From positions 2,799,001 to 2,863,000 of the forward strand of contig JAFBJZ010000827.1 of NCBI GenBank assembly GCA_016785225.1: 64,000 nt of DNA, written 5' to 3'. A program made the translations under genes and the position numbers. Source of the DNA: Psettodes erumei (Eukaryota > Chordata > Actinopteri > Pleuronectiformes > Psettodidae). Numbering within the stretch: the stretch's first letter is position 1; each line of letters begins with the position of its first letter. Below the pieces are notes generated by a model, which did no database searches, had not been told where the DNA came from, and saw only the letters and a list, made by a program, of their open reading frames with translations. Shown piece by piece: positions 10,538 to 23,612 of this stretch.

Positions 10538-13500
10538 CTGCAGGACAACATACAAAGACACACACACATTTTAAAATGTACTCAGAGTATGTACAGATGC
10601 TAAAATGAACATGCTTGACTGCATGCTTGCAGACATAGACACTGCACATAATCAATGCTGTCCTGCAGCAGGGCTGGACAGTGGGGGGGCGTGACCTGAC
10701 AGGTGAACCATGTACTGTATGTCTTCACTTATGCCACTGCATGCCTGCGAGTGTGTATGTGTACGTGTCTGTCAAAATCAGCTGGTCATGCATGTGTTTC
10801 AGTTTACAAGTTTAGAGGGCGACTGTGCACCAGCATATAATGGAGCAGCAGCATGTGCACTTCCAGAGTTTTGAGCTGAGGTCCCCTGATGACAGCAGCA
10901 GAGAGCAGAGTGGAAGTCCCATCATAAACCCAATCAGGGGGTGCCCTCGTCATGCCTCGTAAATCTCCCGTTTTGCCGGGTTACTGGGAGGTCTGGGAAG
11001 TGAAGAGTTCCCACTTATTATTCTCAGGAAACCCCAGACGACCTCCCTCCTGAACTCGGGTCACGCAAGGTTATGACCTCTGGACAATCATCATTGTTAT
11101 TTCAGTAACTATGGCAATCAAGCGACTCAGTGATGTGAGATTCACACCTTATGTTATACACAGACATAGAGGGTGCCAATCATTGTATAGCCCCTATATA
11201 CTATAGGAACGTAAATGCCCATGGGGGGAGGGGGGTGGGGGTGCAAAGCCCCCGAAAAGCTTTGTGCCAGTGTTCCTGCAGATACCTTAACAGGCATGAG
11301 ACACATTTCCAGTGGGACACCAACCATCTCTTTCTATCGCAGCAGAAAGCAGTGCTCCAGTGCCAGCCTGGTGCCATCGGCACCAAGGATAGGATTTCTG
11401 ACAGAACATGGACAGGCTTTCAGAGCTTCCCGAGGCCATTCCAGACCTTGAGAGGATCAGCAGGCTTCCAACAAGTGGTCTTCAGGGCAGCCCAGACTTT
11501 CACACTGTGAGGGTGTCTGACAACTGAACAATGAGAAGGACCAGGAGCCAAGGACCAATTACAAACTGTATCAAAGGCCACAACAACCTTGTCATATATG
11601 TAGCTTTACAATTTTCCCAACATTTTGTCACAATTTCAATTCAGCACTTTTTTTTTAAACTGTAAGAGTGAAATTAAAAAGGAAGGAAGGTGTCAGCCAT
11701 ATGATACACAGTGACAAGAAAGCAGGACAGAATGCTGAAGTTGCTGAAGAACGTATAATACATATTATGATGTTTACATGTGTTCCTTTAATCCATCTGC
11801 CCCACATTTACCACTTTCTTAAAGCAAGAAATAGATAAAGCACACCTTTCACCTCTAGCACTTAAAAGTTTTCCCCCTAAAATATCAAAACATCTCTTTA
11901 TGACTCCTGTTCCACTTCTAGATCTTCTAACAGCCATATAGGCCATGCCAAATGTGCCCAGAAATAAGCTGGGCCTCCCCACTGTCTCTGAGATTGCCCA
12001 CCCAGGAGTCTGGCACATGCCACAGCGAGCAGGAGGCCTTCTGGATTACAGTAATACACACTATCTCATAATGGAAAGCTGCCGTGCACATTTCCCTCTC
12101 TCCGCCCTCATTGTCCACACTACCAACTGCACAATCAGGATATGAGGCTGTGATTGTACCCGTTAGCGTCTGTGAGTTTGCTTTTGTGCTGTTCTGGGTT
12201 GGGCATTGCTTGGCTCCTAAAAGATAAAACAATGAGTAAAAGAAGGTATTGAAACCATTTCATGACATGTTAAAATGAATCTTTTCACATCGTAAACTGT
12301 AAACTAAACGTAGCTAAAAAAAACACCTTGAACTCGTCATGAATGGCTTGATTAATTTCAGGCAGCAGAGGTCGTGGGTCATAAGGAAACAATGGCATGA
12401 ACATACTGAACCTGGGATACTAACGTGGTTAAATAAACAGTCAGGCTGCCCTGTTTGGACCCGCCACACAGTCGGCAAACTCCACCACTCTCCCTCTCAC
12501 CCCGTAATCACCAGAAGCCATAATTAATTGGGAGGTTGACCTATGGTTCAGGGCAGTGGAGAGGACAGCCAGACAAAGTTGAAAGCCATTAAGAGGAAAG
12601 GGAGGTTCAGGGGAAGAGAGAGAAAGAGAGGAAGAGAGACAGGCATGGGGGACCATATTAGCCACCCAATGCTCCCTGAGTGGCTAACAAAGGTGCAGGT
12701 GGGCCAGGGGGGAGCAGAGGTGGACTCTGGCCAGAACTTAGACCACCAGGTTACCACAAACTGTACGTAATTACACCATATAAGTCATTTACTCCACTAA
12801 GTGGCTTGCCTACCAACCCTGTTGGTGCGTGCACGCTAATCAGGCTTGGTGCTCCAAACAATGGACCATGTGTGCCTCTGAGTGTTGTGGGAGGAGTAGG
12901 GGTAACCAGTGGACCACCACTGATCAACATGGACGAGATGTTTCAAAAGGACACAAAAGCTCTGAAAGGGGGAGAACATGAGGAGAGGCCAGAGGTGGAC
13001 AGACGGATGGGGAAGGGTCCACTAAAGTTGCAGACTGGCATGTCTGCAGACCTGTATTTATCCAGGAGGTTCTAGAGGATAAAGGCGGATACAGTGACAC
13101 TTAGGACAAGCGCAGAGCAGATGCTTTCTCACACAAGGACAAAGGGGATTTGAAGACATTAACAAACCACAAGTTTCAGATATCCACTGTATTAAAATGT
13201 TATTGGCCTTTCATTTTCTTTTACTGCTCAGATCACTGCATCAAATTTCAGTGATAACATCCTTGTAGACTAAAACTTCAATGTATGTGAATAGTAAACC
13301 AGTGACATGTAGCACCAAGACTCTCCACATTTGATGAGCGGTCATGGAAAGGGCAACCTTTGTCACTAATGACTAAGTTTATGACATCAAGATCGTCCAG
13401 ATCATGCGCAGTAATGCCAATGTTGTTACAGACTCGTGGAGATGTTAAACTGCTGTTCTTTTTCTGTTTCACATTTTTTGTCTTGAAGAAGCTGCTTTGC

Positions 13501-16500
13501 TTAAAAAAAAACTTCCCTAATTAGACCTATGCTGCCCCCACTGTGGGTGACACAGGAGTTTTGTTGTTCTTTCGCATGATATATATGTACATCACTAACA
13601 AGCCAATCAGACCTGCCAACAGAAGCAGTGGAAGCACAGAGAGCCATTAAAGACCCGGCCCCAGCTACAAAAACAAAACCTATCCACCTGAGACCACAGA
13701 GGGACAGGATGCAGGCTACTTATAGCAACCCAAAACCAACCCACAAGAATAGCAGGAAAAACGGCTCGGTATGGGAGCTGCACCAGGCCTTTTGAAGTGC
13801 GCCACCTCTAAACTATTCTGATACACCACCCCGGCATCTTTGAAGGCAGGTTATCCTCCACGGCCGTGTGTCCTGTTGTGGACGAATTGTTTCCTCTTTC
13901 ACTTCGCCTCTATTTTCCTGTAGAAACTGACACTGTTTTATTGTTCTCCTGGGCCAAACTGTTGTCTTGGGGGGGTGGGGGCACAAGGGGAGAGGACCTC
14001 ATGCTGGCCTCCTGTTGGTGAAGGAGGACAGTAGGTTAGTCGCAGGTGAAGCAGGGGTGGTTATCCCTGCAGAATCCACAGAGGGATGACCCCCCGCTTT
14101 TTGCAACCATTTCCTCTATCCTCAAGGTTATGACCTTACAATGCCCTTTTGCCTAAGAATGGACCATGGGAGTAATTAATCAGCCAGTGGTCAGTGATGT
14201 CATTGCACAAGCATGTCAGAAGAATAGTGAGAACTGTGACATATTTTGTTGTTTTTGGTGTGGCGGTTATGGCTCTGCTCGTAAAATACTGCAGATTTAT
14301 GGTGAGGGAACATGCACCTGCCACTCTGCACAAAGACCAAAAAGCTGGTATTACTTTCAGACTTTTAGAAGCAATTATGAAGCAGAAATATCATGCCTGA
14401 ATTGAAGCAATAATTAATAGATAATTGTGATTCTGAGCGCATCGGGATTTACTGCTGACAGAGTGAGCCCTGAGTGTTTCTTTTATTACACTACAATATG
14501 CCATAGTCCTAGGGGAATGCAACTGAGGTAATGTTGCATGCTTTATAAAAATATGTACAGTATATACAAAGGAAAATGTCTGCTGCCAAAGAGCATCATG
14601 ACTGAGTATTATCTGTGTAATCTGAGATAGAGGTACAAGTACATGTACTTCCTTCGACTCCTGTGGAGAAGGAGAGCATTCTTTAACACTCAATATCAGG
14701 GAATCTAATTGCACTTACACTTGTTCCTTTTGACTTGCGTCTCTGGAACAAGTCTATAGCAAATAGTGTCATGTCACGGCACCTGTCAGGCTGATTACAG
14801 GCACCATTTCTGATTTACTTTCTACAAGATGTTAATGCAGAATGTGTAGTCAAAGGTTTTTGATCATTTGAAATTCATGTGAAAATTTAATGAAATTGAC
14901 ATAATGACATTTCAATCAACTTTCACTTTTTTATTATGTTTCTCCCAGTTCCTAGTGTTGAACACTATGATTTGTTTTATTTAGATATTCTTTTATTTTC
15001 ATAACTTACATTTGCATATTTAACAGTCTGGCTGTGTTAATAAGTTGCATGCTGTTTTAGCCATTTTCCAACCTGATTATTATCTTGTCCATCTGTTTTT
15101 GATTTTATTGTACTGATACTATAATGACAAGGTTCTCACCCCTTAAGAAAATCGGCTGGTCTCTCACTTTTTGATCAGTAGATGACTACACTCCAATGAC
15201 TGTGCCTAGATGTCAAACACACGGAATTGTGAGTGACACTGAATAAAGGAAAGGGAAAGCAACAATTGCTTAATATTCAAGCTCTAAATAAATCATGAAT
15301 TGTGAAATTCTGTAAGACTCAAATAGTGACATCTGTGTCCCCAGCACAAAAGATTTTCTCACTATGGTGCAGTACAGGGAACACACAGGAACGGTTGATT
15401 TAAATTTAATCAGTGAGTGTTTTTGATGCGTTGAGGGCTCGGTCATCACTCATTTATTATAGTGGCCACTTAAAAATGATCCGCAACACAAGGCACTGCC
15501 CTCCACCTCTCCCTTTCTCTCTTTATTTTTCCATATTAATTATATTGCACACTATGGCCAGAGAAAGCTCTGGTATTTCCTCTGAGGAGTCGGCTAATGT
15601 GCAGGTCAGCACTGCTTTTCTCTGTGTCAACTGGGGCAAAGTGCAGTCTGAATGCTCACCAGAGCTAAGAATATCATATTTGATTCAGGGCAGAGGTTAA
15701 TATGTGTTACCTTTAGCGGCTACGTTGTTTACATTTAACACAGAGTGGTCTATTTGATTAGTTTCCCTTGCCTCAGCCTTGAAGCCACTTCCACTAATAT
15801 ACACCATTCCAGTTTTTCTCCATTGTTCATGTGCACGTCTGCCAAAAGTGTCCTGAAATATGGCCAATGAACATCAAATGCATTCAGTGTTTTGAATTTA
15901 TGGTTCTTTTCACACAGCTCTTACACAGAAAACATAGTTTGGGGAACACTTAACACAGTACAGATAATGATTGCAGAGTTTTTTGCTTACTTCCAAAAGA
16001 GGAGTACTTGTATTTTTGTAAAAAAAAAATTAAAAACAAACATTAAAGCAAAGAGAGAGAGGAGGAAATACAACAGCACTGACACCGTTGTGTGATTTTG
16101 TTGTTTTAATGAACAGGTTTGAGAACAGTTCAGAGCATGTGTTTCCTGTTGAAAACATTTGACTGAAACAATTTTTGGTGTTTGTGTCTCCTGTCCTCAA
16201 AACTGTACCTTTTCTTTGGTTATTCTAACAATGCACCTGAAAAATGGAGACAATCTGCTATCATGCAGTTCGTAGCCTTTGTGTGGCTAGAATTTGTGTC
16301 GGTACTTGTTGGGCATCAAATTGTCATTCATGTAAATTTGGAGAACTAAACAACAGAACTTAAGCTAATGGAGTATTGGTTGCAGTAATGACAAGAGATG
16401 AGGATAATGGATTGTTAGTTTGCTTCATAATGATGCTAGATATCTGGGGACGTGTAGATAAGCACATTAGAAGTCAAAGACTGTTCCAGAATAATAGGAA

Positions 16501-17097
16501 GGCTCAGAGATAATGTACTCACACAAGGGGGCCTCGACATTAGCAACCGCCCAGCAGGACTCGACTTGCACGTGTGCCAATGACGCATTAAATCCCTCAA
16601 TGACAAAAGATACAAGAAAGGTAAATGTGTAGGCATATTGTTTTGCCACCATCATACACTAGACACCATATTGTACACGCACTACCAACACTGGGGGATG
16701 CTGAGGTGGTTTGGGATTGTAAAGAGCAGGAAAGAGCAGAAAAGACACAGACAGAATTTTATATGTGAATGTTCATCCTTTAAAAGCAGGCCTCTGGATA
16801 GCCCCAATGAACCCAACACTCTTTGCTTTCTGAAAGACAGAATACAACCAAAAATATTGCTATTTTAAAACAATTACTCTTGAAAAGACTACTTACAAGA
16901 GTCAAAAATCTTTAATCAGCCCTCACTGTGATGAAAGCACAGCTCCGGCATGAACCTCACTAGATGAAAACACAAATAAGACAAAAGAAGGAAAGTACAG
17001 ATGACATTAACTTCTGCTCAAATGAGCACAGTAGGAGAGCACACAAAGTATTTAGCACCACTCTTTCTGTCTTTTGATGTTGTTTGTCAATTCACAG
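10538..17097. other. Noncoding spacer, no gene supported
   Basis: No gene is supported. The open frame at 12680-13075 (131 codons) has no start context, splice sites or domain, and both strands are partly open there. Repeat-free blocks at 10920-11130, 12470-12560 (with ccataattaattggg) and 15430-15700 could be regulatory. G-rich runs occur at 11222-11241 and 13969-13980. A mononucleotide A run lies at 16020-16029. Confidence 0.6.
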
Positions 17098-17156
17098 CAT
17101 CCACTGCAGTATTTAGTGTCTTCAACCCCTCTCTTCCCTGATGGCACGAGTGCCGG
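17098..17156 (+). CDS. Weak candidate micro-exon or pseudo-exon
   Basis: A good acceptor with a long T-rich tract (gtttgtcaattcacag) is followed by 59 bases open in one frame and a donor GCCGG|gtgagt. The 19-codon peptide is unremarkable. No partner exon in matching phase was found on the plus strand, so a pseudo-exon is the likelier reading. Confidence 0.13.
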
Positions 17157-19129
17157 GTGAGTGTAATAGTGGCCCCTCTCCTTCATTAGATATTAATTTA
17201 TTCATTACATGTTAACTCTGCGAGACCTTGGAAGGAGATTCCAGGTGACTCGTCTTCATTTGGTCCCCACTGCTCTCCACTGGGCCCAGGAAATTCACAG
17301 TAATGCCGCGCAGTTGGGGAAGTGGAGAGCAAATTATTCAGCTCCATAGAGGGGGACTCTGTGGTAAACACACGGTGGGACACTCGTGCTGTCATAATTA
17401 AATCTGCAAATCCATAAGACCAGGGTGCTTCCATTTTAGTACACAAAGGTACGGTGTGGTAAACACAATTTAGCCGAGGCCCTGAACAAATACTGTACAT
17501 ACATTTGAAAACTAGACACAATTATAAATATATAGTATATAAAATATACTGAATATCATGTCATCTAAGAGATTGCTTCAAACATAAAAATCAAGTTTTT
17601 GCTTTATGAGTTTCTTTGTCAAACTTTGGGTTTATTAATTGTGCTTCTGATTTTATTTGTTTTCTTTTGTTTATTGTTCAAAACATATTGCATTAATATT
17701 AACAATGATATAAATATGAAAAGGACTGTCTGCATTTTAGGAATAGAGAAAGAAAGGGATGAATGAGAAAGGGAGTGTGTACATGGCGGGGACTTTGTAA
17801 CTTCCTCATATGAGAGTGAAAGAGCTCTCAATCTTCAGCCAAGCCATGGCAGATCAGAGAAAAAGACGCCAGAGAGCATCAATCCCAGCTTCTCCTGGTG
17901 GCTCGTCAATGGGGGGAAAATCCCCAGTGAACAGGCAGCCTGGCTAATCCACAGCTAAATGACACCTCCAGACACTAATGCCCAGACTGACCACAGAAGC
18001 AATCCGCGGCGACTCCTCCACACATGTACCCACTGATGTTTTTCAGATCGGGGAACTTAAAAGGGGCTGGGGCTGTCTCTGTCTCTCTGTGTGCCACCTG
18101 CTTAGCATCCCCACGCTGCAAGCTGCTATAGAGAGACATCTCCGGCAGAGGAGAAAGGCCCATTGTGTCCAGACGCCTTTGAGGGCATTGTTCTGCTTCA
18201 CTGAGGCCAGGCCGACATCTGCACCATTCACACTGAAGGAAGTTGTAATCACTCCCCTGCTCTTAGCTCTGTGGCTCCAACTTCATACCAAGGAGGCTTG
18301 TGAAGTTGGGCCTGTGGTAAACAACAAGGCAAGAGGAGGGGGGCTGGCGGGTGTGTAGGATTTGGAAGGGTGGCTGTTTTTGTTGAGAGGCGTCAATTTA
18401 AAGAGAAACTCTTACATACCCCGGCACAGGCCCCCTGATCCTCAACCTCCCTTTCAACCCCCAACTCACCCAAGTGCACTCGCTCTCTACAATACAAAGC
18501 TGGCAACTGATTTACCTCTCCATCAAAAACACTGATCAACTACTTGTCTCCCACAAGTGGGGCAAAAGATTTCAAATGTTCCTGAATAAGAGTCTTGCTG
18601 CTGCGTTTTCAAAATGAAATCTTTTGCTCTCTTTTTGTTAGTAAGACTAGCTGTAACTGCCAAAGTACTCAAAATCAGCTCAGCACTCACTAAAGAAGGT
18701 TGTCAGGACCACATTCTGCCACGATGACACACGTACTCGCGAGGGGAAAACATAGCAGAGACACTGTTGCGGCTGGTAAAAAGAAAAGAAAAAAGAGACA
18801 GTGCAAGCCAGGATTCTTTCAGTGGTCAAGTTGAGAAAAGGTTTTATGTAGTTTTCATTTAAATATAATTACACTTTAATGGAAGTCTGACTAGTGTGCG
18901 GTAAGAGGCTGGCCATGCGGGCTGCTGAGGAGACCCCCCTATGATACAGGATGACAGGCTGCAGCACAAACTTCATCTCCGGCTAATTAAACGAATCAAT
19001 TAAGAGACTATTGTCATAACTGTGTAACTGATGTTCTGTAGTGGCAAAAATGGTCCCTTGGGGAGGTCTTCCAACCATATTAAAAACCCTATCCTCTACA
19101 TCTCCATCTGATACCAATATAGACACTTA

Positions 19130-19560
19130 TTTGCGCCTTGCTGTCATGTCATTGGAGGCGGGCACATTATGGAAATTGAAATGGAGGGGTTGAGGGGAGC
19201 AGGACTAAGCTCAGTGTGAAGCGGCGAGGTTCACTTCCCATCACCCTCCAAGGAGAACTCGCTTCAGCAAACTCCAAAGTCCCTCAAAGTTCCCTAATAG
19301 CAGAGCGAGAGCAAGCACACCCAGCTGTGTGCATCCAGTCACTAGGTAAGGGTCGCGCAATTAGCATACTCCTCCCTGCCAGGCGAGTCGCATTGATGCA
19401 GATAAATTATCATATTAGATTTACCCTCCTCAGTTCAACTGATTGGCTCCCAAATTGTTTTAGATGGCCGTCATTAATCCTTAGCATAGGCTAAGTGCTT
19501 TGGCTTCAGATCTGATTGCATAGAGGCGCCTGGGGTCAAATTAACGGAATACTAATGTCT
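19130..19560. promoter_or_regulatory. Candidate conserved noncoding element or enhancer
   Basis: A repeat-free block containing gcaattagcat (about 19357-19367), inverted GATA words (GATA aat TATC, 19401-19411) and gtcattaatcc near 19470. A donor-like actag|gtaagg sits inside at about 19345, but the frame before it lacks a convincing acceptor. Inferred from motif clustering only. Confidence 0.25.
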
Positions 19561-21364
19561 GAACTCTATCTCATTTGCAGTGTCAGGATGCTGCTTCTAT
19601 TATAGGAAACAGAAAAGAGTCAATTGCCATTTATCTAATGTAGAAATTAGAAACTCTTAAGATGATAATTGAGGTCCAAGGTACAAGCAGAGAAGATGTT
19701 ATCAAGTGAAATCTTTCTCAGTAATTGTTATGTATATATACTCTATAAATGTGTGTGCGTGCTGAGGAATCAAAGACAGCTGGTAAAAGTTAAGTGTAAT
19801 ACTTAAAATGCAGCAACAATTTTATCATAACAAGAGGTGATCACAATGAAGACATGTTTCAACAGCAAAAAGCAAACAAAGCAGTATCACTGCTTAGATA
19901 GATTGAATTCATGATGCATTTCTGCTTGGATAAAACCCTACCCTACCTTACCCCCACCCCACCACACCCCTCAGCTGCTGTGAATATGCCTGCGCACAGA
20001 GAGACTGACAGATTTATGAACAGAGTAAACCTGAGGACTTGACTGAGAGTCCAGTGGATCCGTGTCACCCCCTTTTGTCTTTGTAAGCTGACCCTGTTTG
20101 TTTAAGGCCCCACAGTGCTGGCACCACATGAGTGGAACGGGGGCTGCCTTGGCGCCTCGGCCATCCTGGCTCCTGTGGCCAAAGTCAGCACTGGCATGTC
20201 GTTGAGACCTTCTGATGGAGATCAAGGGATTATCCCCCATCTCTCTCACACACACATACACACACAGCACTCAGTCATTAAAATTATACCCATATGTATC
20301 CAGTACGCCCGTAAAATCTCAAACAGCATACACTGAAACACACTCTTTTGGCACAACTGATTAGGCACAGTGCTCCCTATAACATCCAATCATCCCACTG
20401 TATCAACAAGTCACACAGACCCCAGAGGACAGCAATCTGAGCAGGGGCATCAGATTCCTTCAGAAGCAGGTAATGATGTCAGAGCCCGGGATGGTCTGAG
20501 ACACAGTAAAGCTAAAATATCAGTCCTTAGATCCCCAGATCCCTGACAAAACTAAGCAGTGGGGTAAGGTACAGTCTCTTGAATTAATAGTCCCAAAAGA
20601 GGGACACAAAACACACACACATCAGACACACACAGATAAAAGTCCATGAAAGTGTATACTTTACATCCTCATCCTCACATCAGTTAAAATATCAATCTAT
20701 GTCAGCCATCTCCAAACAGATCTACAATGTCCCTGAAAAAACTGACCTACTGCAGATTTACTGCAACTACTACTGTGATATATCAGTAGCAGATACACAA
20801 ATGAAAAAAATGCAAGAAATTTAAAATGAAGCACAACATATCTTTAAAAAAATAGCTTTAAAAAAATCAGCAAAGGCAATTTACTGAATTACTGAATATA
20901 TAGGAAAGTAAAGCAGAGTAGCTGGGTACGGAAGGACCAGATGCAGTCATCATGGCTGAACAAACACCCGAAGAATAAAGAAGAACCTACAAAGACTCGC
21001 AAATCATTAATACAACATCTGAAGGATGTGGCAGCACTGGGTCTCTACGTGGTGCAACAAATAATAGCAGCGGCGACCGCTCGTAACAAAAGAAGTGAAA
21101 AAAAACCAAAAACTGAAATAATGACAAACATCTAGATTGTGTTAACTGGGTGCTGTTGAAATCACAACTAGCAGAAAAGTTCATTTAAAACATGCAACAC
21201 ACTTCTCTTAAGGGCATTTGCTCCCAGCTGTGCTGGTCAAATGGTATGTGTGGGCACATTTATGTGTGTGTTTAGGTGTGTTTCTTTTCTTTTTACCTCC
21301 CAAGTCTCTCTCTCTCCCCGCCTCCCTTATACCTGTCATCTGGCAAGGCTAACCCCTGGTAGCT

Positions 21365-21440
21365 CCCCGCCAAATGCACGCATGCACACACACACACACA
21401 CACACACTCACAACACACGTTGTAAATCCCCGCCAAATGC
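21365..21440. repeat. CA microsatellite flanked by a 13-base direct repeat
   Basis: The word ccccgccaaatgc occurs at 21365-21377 and again at 21428-21440, on either side of a CA run at 21385-21407. Read on the minus strand each copy contains TTTGGCGGGG, close to the E2F consensus. The copies could be an expanded duplication or two functional sites. Confidence 0.6.
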
Positions 21441-23068
21441 CCGCGCCCTTCCAGCCCCCTCGCACGGCAGCCGGTGTCAGCGAATCAGCTGAACCGTCTC
21501 CGCCCCGAGAATAACCCCATGACAGACAGCCCTAGTGGCCTCCCCTTGTCAACGCAGCCTGCCTGGAAAGCTGACAGCCAGGGCACAGGGTGGACAGGCT
21601 ACTGTACGCAGGAGTTTACACTGGGTTGGGCCTGCGGAGGACGGGCCTCGGGGCGAGGATAGGAAGGGGAATGGTGATGTCTGTAGAGAAGGGATATAGC
21701 TTGGGATGTGGATAGGGGTTATAAAGGTAGAGCCAGAGGGGAAGGTAGGGCTTATCATAATGCTTAAGCTAAGGATAGGAGCAGGGGATGAGGATGTGAA
21801 TAGCAAATGCAAGGCCTGGTCTTGAAACTTTTCTTGAAGCTGGGTTAGTTTTTCAATCTGCAGCACAGGAGCAGGAAAAGAGCTCCAATACATCAGAAAG
21901 TAGGGATTATAATAGTCGAGGTCAGCTCCTGTCAAGGTTACTGCAGCATTTGGTGTATAGTACTTGGCTGGCAGAGTTGAGTGGTCAGTCCCTGCAGAGC
22001 AAAGATTGAAAGGTTCGGTTTGGCCCGCAGCCGGGATACTGTCATTCTTCTATCCTCCCTACAACAGCTCAGATAAGAGGCAGACTGCTCTTACTTCTCC
22101 TCTGACAAGCCTTCATGAGGAGCCCTTACTCACATACTCAAAGCAAAAAAAAAAATTCCATGTTGCATGATGTTTTTGTTGTGTTCTGACAGATAGCTGA
22201 CATCCCATTTATATTTCATAATTTGGCTCAGCTTGAGAATCATTCCAAATTGAAAGGAAAAAAAAAGTCCTCGACATTATAGTGCATTTGTTTCAAAAGT
22301 GGGACATGGGTGACGAGACAAAAATAAGAACAACCGCTGCCTCTTCCAGAGTCTCTCTGTCGTGTGGAGGATTATTCCCTGTCGAGCCATCGGCCTTTGA
22401 AATGAGCATGTGTGCACATGCATACACATAAAATGATGAAATTAGGTTGGTGGTTTCTTAATCAAGAGATGCATAAGAAACAGAAGAGATAATATACACT
22501 TAGCATCTTGATCGTGTGCCAGGTTGTATATCACTTTAATATCAAACAAGGAACAAAAACGTGCAGCCCTGCAGGAATGTAAGCAGCATATTCAAGCTTA
22601 GCCTTTCTCATAAGAACAAGAGGAGAAAGTGATTTTATCTTGTTCTTATTTAAGGTGAGATAACACTAACTAGATAGCTGCTTCGACGTGACAATGATGA
22701 AACCGTCCTTGTGTTGTCTCTCTAATGTTTCCTATACTAACTAATCTAATCTGCACTTTGTGTTTAAGAATGAGCGGACAAAGCTTCTTTGATCAAGACT
22801 GAAAGCAATATTTTTCCCCAGGGAGACAATCATTTTTATTTTTTGATTTCTGACAATTGTCAGAAAACATAAACACTTCTTCTGTCCAAACCTTCGTAAT
22901 AATAGTGTCATAAGAAAGAAAAAGGGCAGAAACTTTGACAAGTATAAATAAGGACAAGCACTAGGCTTGGCAGTATGAGGTTTCTGATTAAGATGCTGCT
23001 TCAAATACAGTTGTAAAATCAAAGAGAAAATCAATTATCATGAGGACTGATATGGTTTTTAACTGCAG

Positions 23069-23123
23069 AATATGGATCGGCAGGTCTTCACTGAACTGAC
23101 TACAAACCTGCGACCCGGGAAAC
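23069..23123 (+). CDS. Weak candidate micro-exon
   Basis: The acceptor tatggtttttaactgcag precedes 55 bases with one open frame (NMDRQVFTELTTNLRPGK) and the donor AAAC|gtgagg. The other frames stop within ten codons. It is very short and has no identified partner. It could be a micro-exon, or a chance match just upstream of a CA-rich stretch. Confidence 0.17.
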
Positions 23124-23224
23124 GTGAGGATAGAAGAGTGGGAGCGAGAGATGGTGATTCACTGCTTATGAGGCTAGCTCTCATACATGCACAGAAACAC
23201 ACATACACACTTACTCCCACTCCA

Positions 23225-23244
23225 ACACACACACACACACACAC
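23225..23244. repeat. (AC)n microsatellite
   Basis: Ten AC units after a stretch of interrupted ACA-rich sequence. Confidence 0.9.
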
Positions 23245-23587
23245 GCCAACTGTGTAGATAAAAAGGGATCGTCACATGACAGATTCCCAGCAGATTGTAC
23301 ATGCAGAGATCTTAGGTCTTAGCTTCTGTGCTTTTTGACTTGAAGCGCATACAGAAGGAGTGCACCCTCCCGAACACTAGCTGCAGCCTAAATCAAAATT
23401 CAGGATCGGGATTATGCGCTCAGTCGGACATATCTCAATTTACAAGGTGCAAAAAAACTTCTTCGGCGGTGATTTAAGTAATATTTAAGGACTTATTCCA
23501 GTAGAGACCCTTTGAAGCTATCCTTACTGGTCAGCTTTGAAATGAATCAGAGTAGTGATAATGAAGCCATCAGTGAAGACTGAAACT

Positions 23588-23612
23588 GATAGATAGATAG
23601 ATAGATAGATAG
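23588..23612. repeat. (GATA)n tetranucleotide repeat
   Basis: Six perfect GATA units plus one base. Confidence 0.95.

Larger units (their letters stand above)
17157..23068. other. Noncoding spacer with one enhancer-like block and a CA repeat
   Basis: No gene is supported. The stretch includes a block at 17330-17430 with cataattaaatctgcaaat, the enhancer-like block at 19130-19560, CA-rich sequence at 20247-20265 and 20611-20635, and the CA microsatellite at 21385-21407 with flanking E2F-like words. The frames at 17978-18358 and 21549-21935 have no domain or convincing splice sites. Confidence 0.6.

Noticed and set aside
16213..16223. TCTTTGGTTAT, matching the 5' end of miR-9
   Set aside because: The match stops after 11 bases, and no complementary arm for a hairpin lies within 100 bases.
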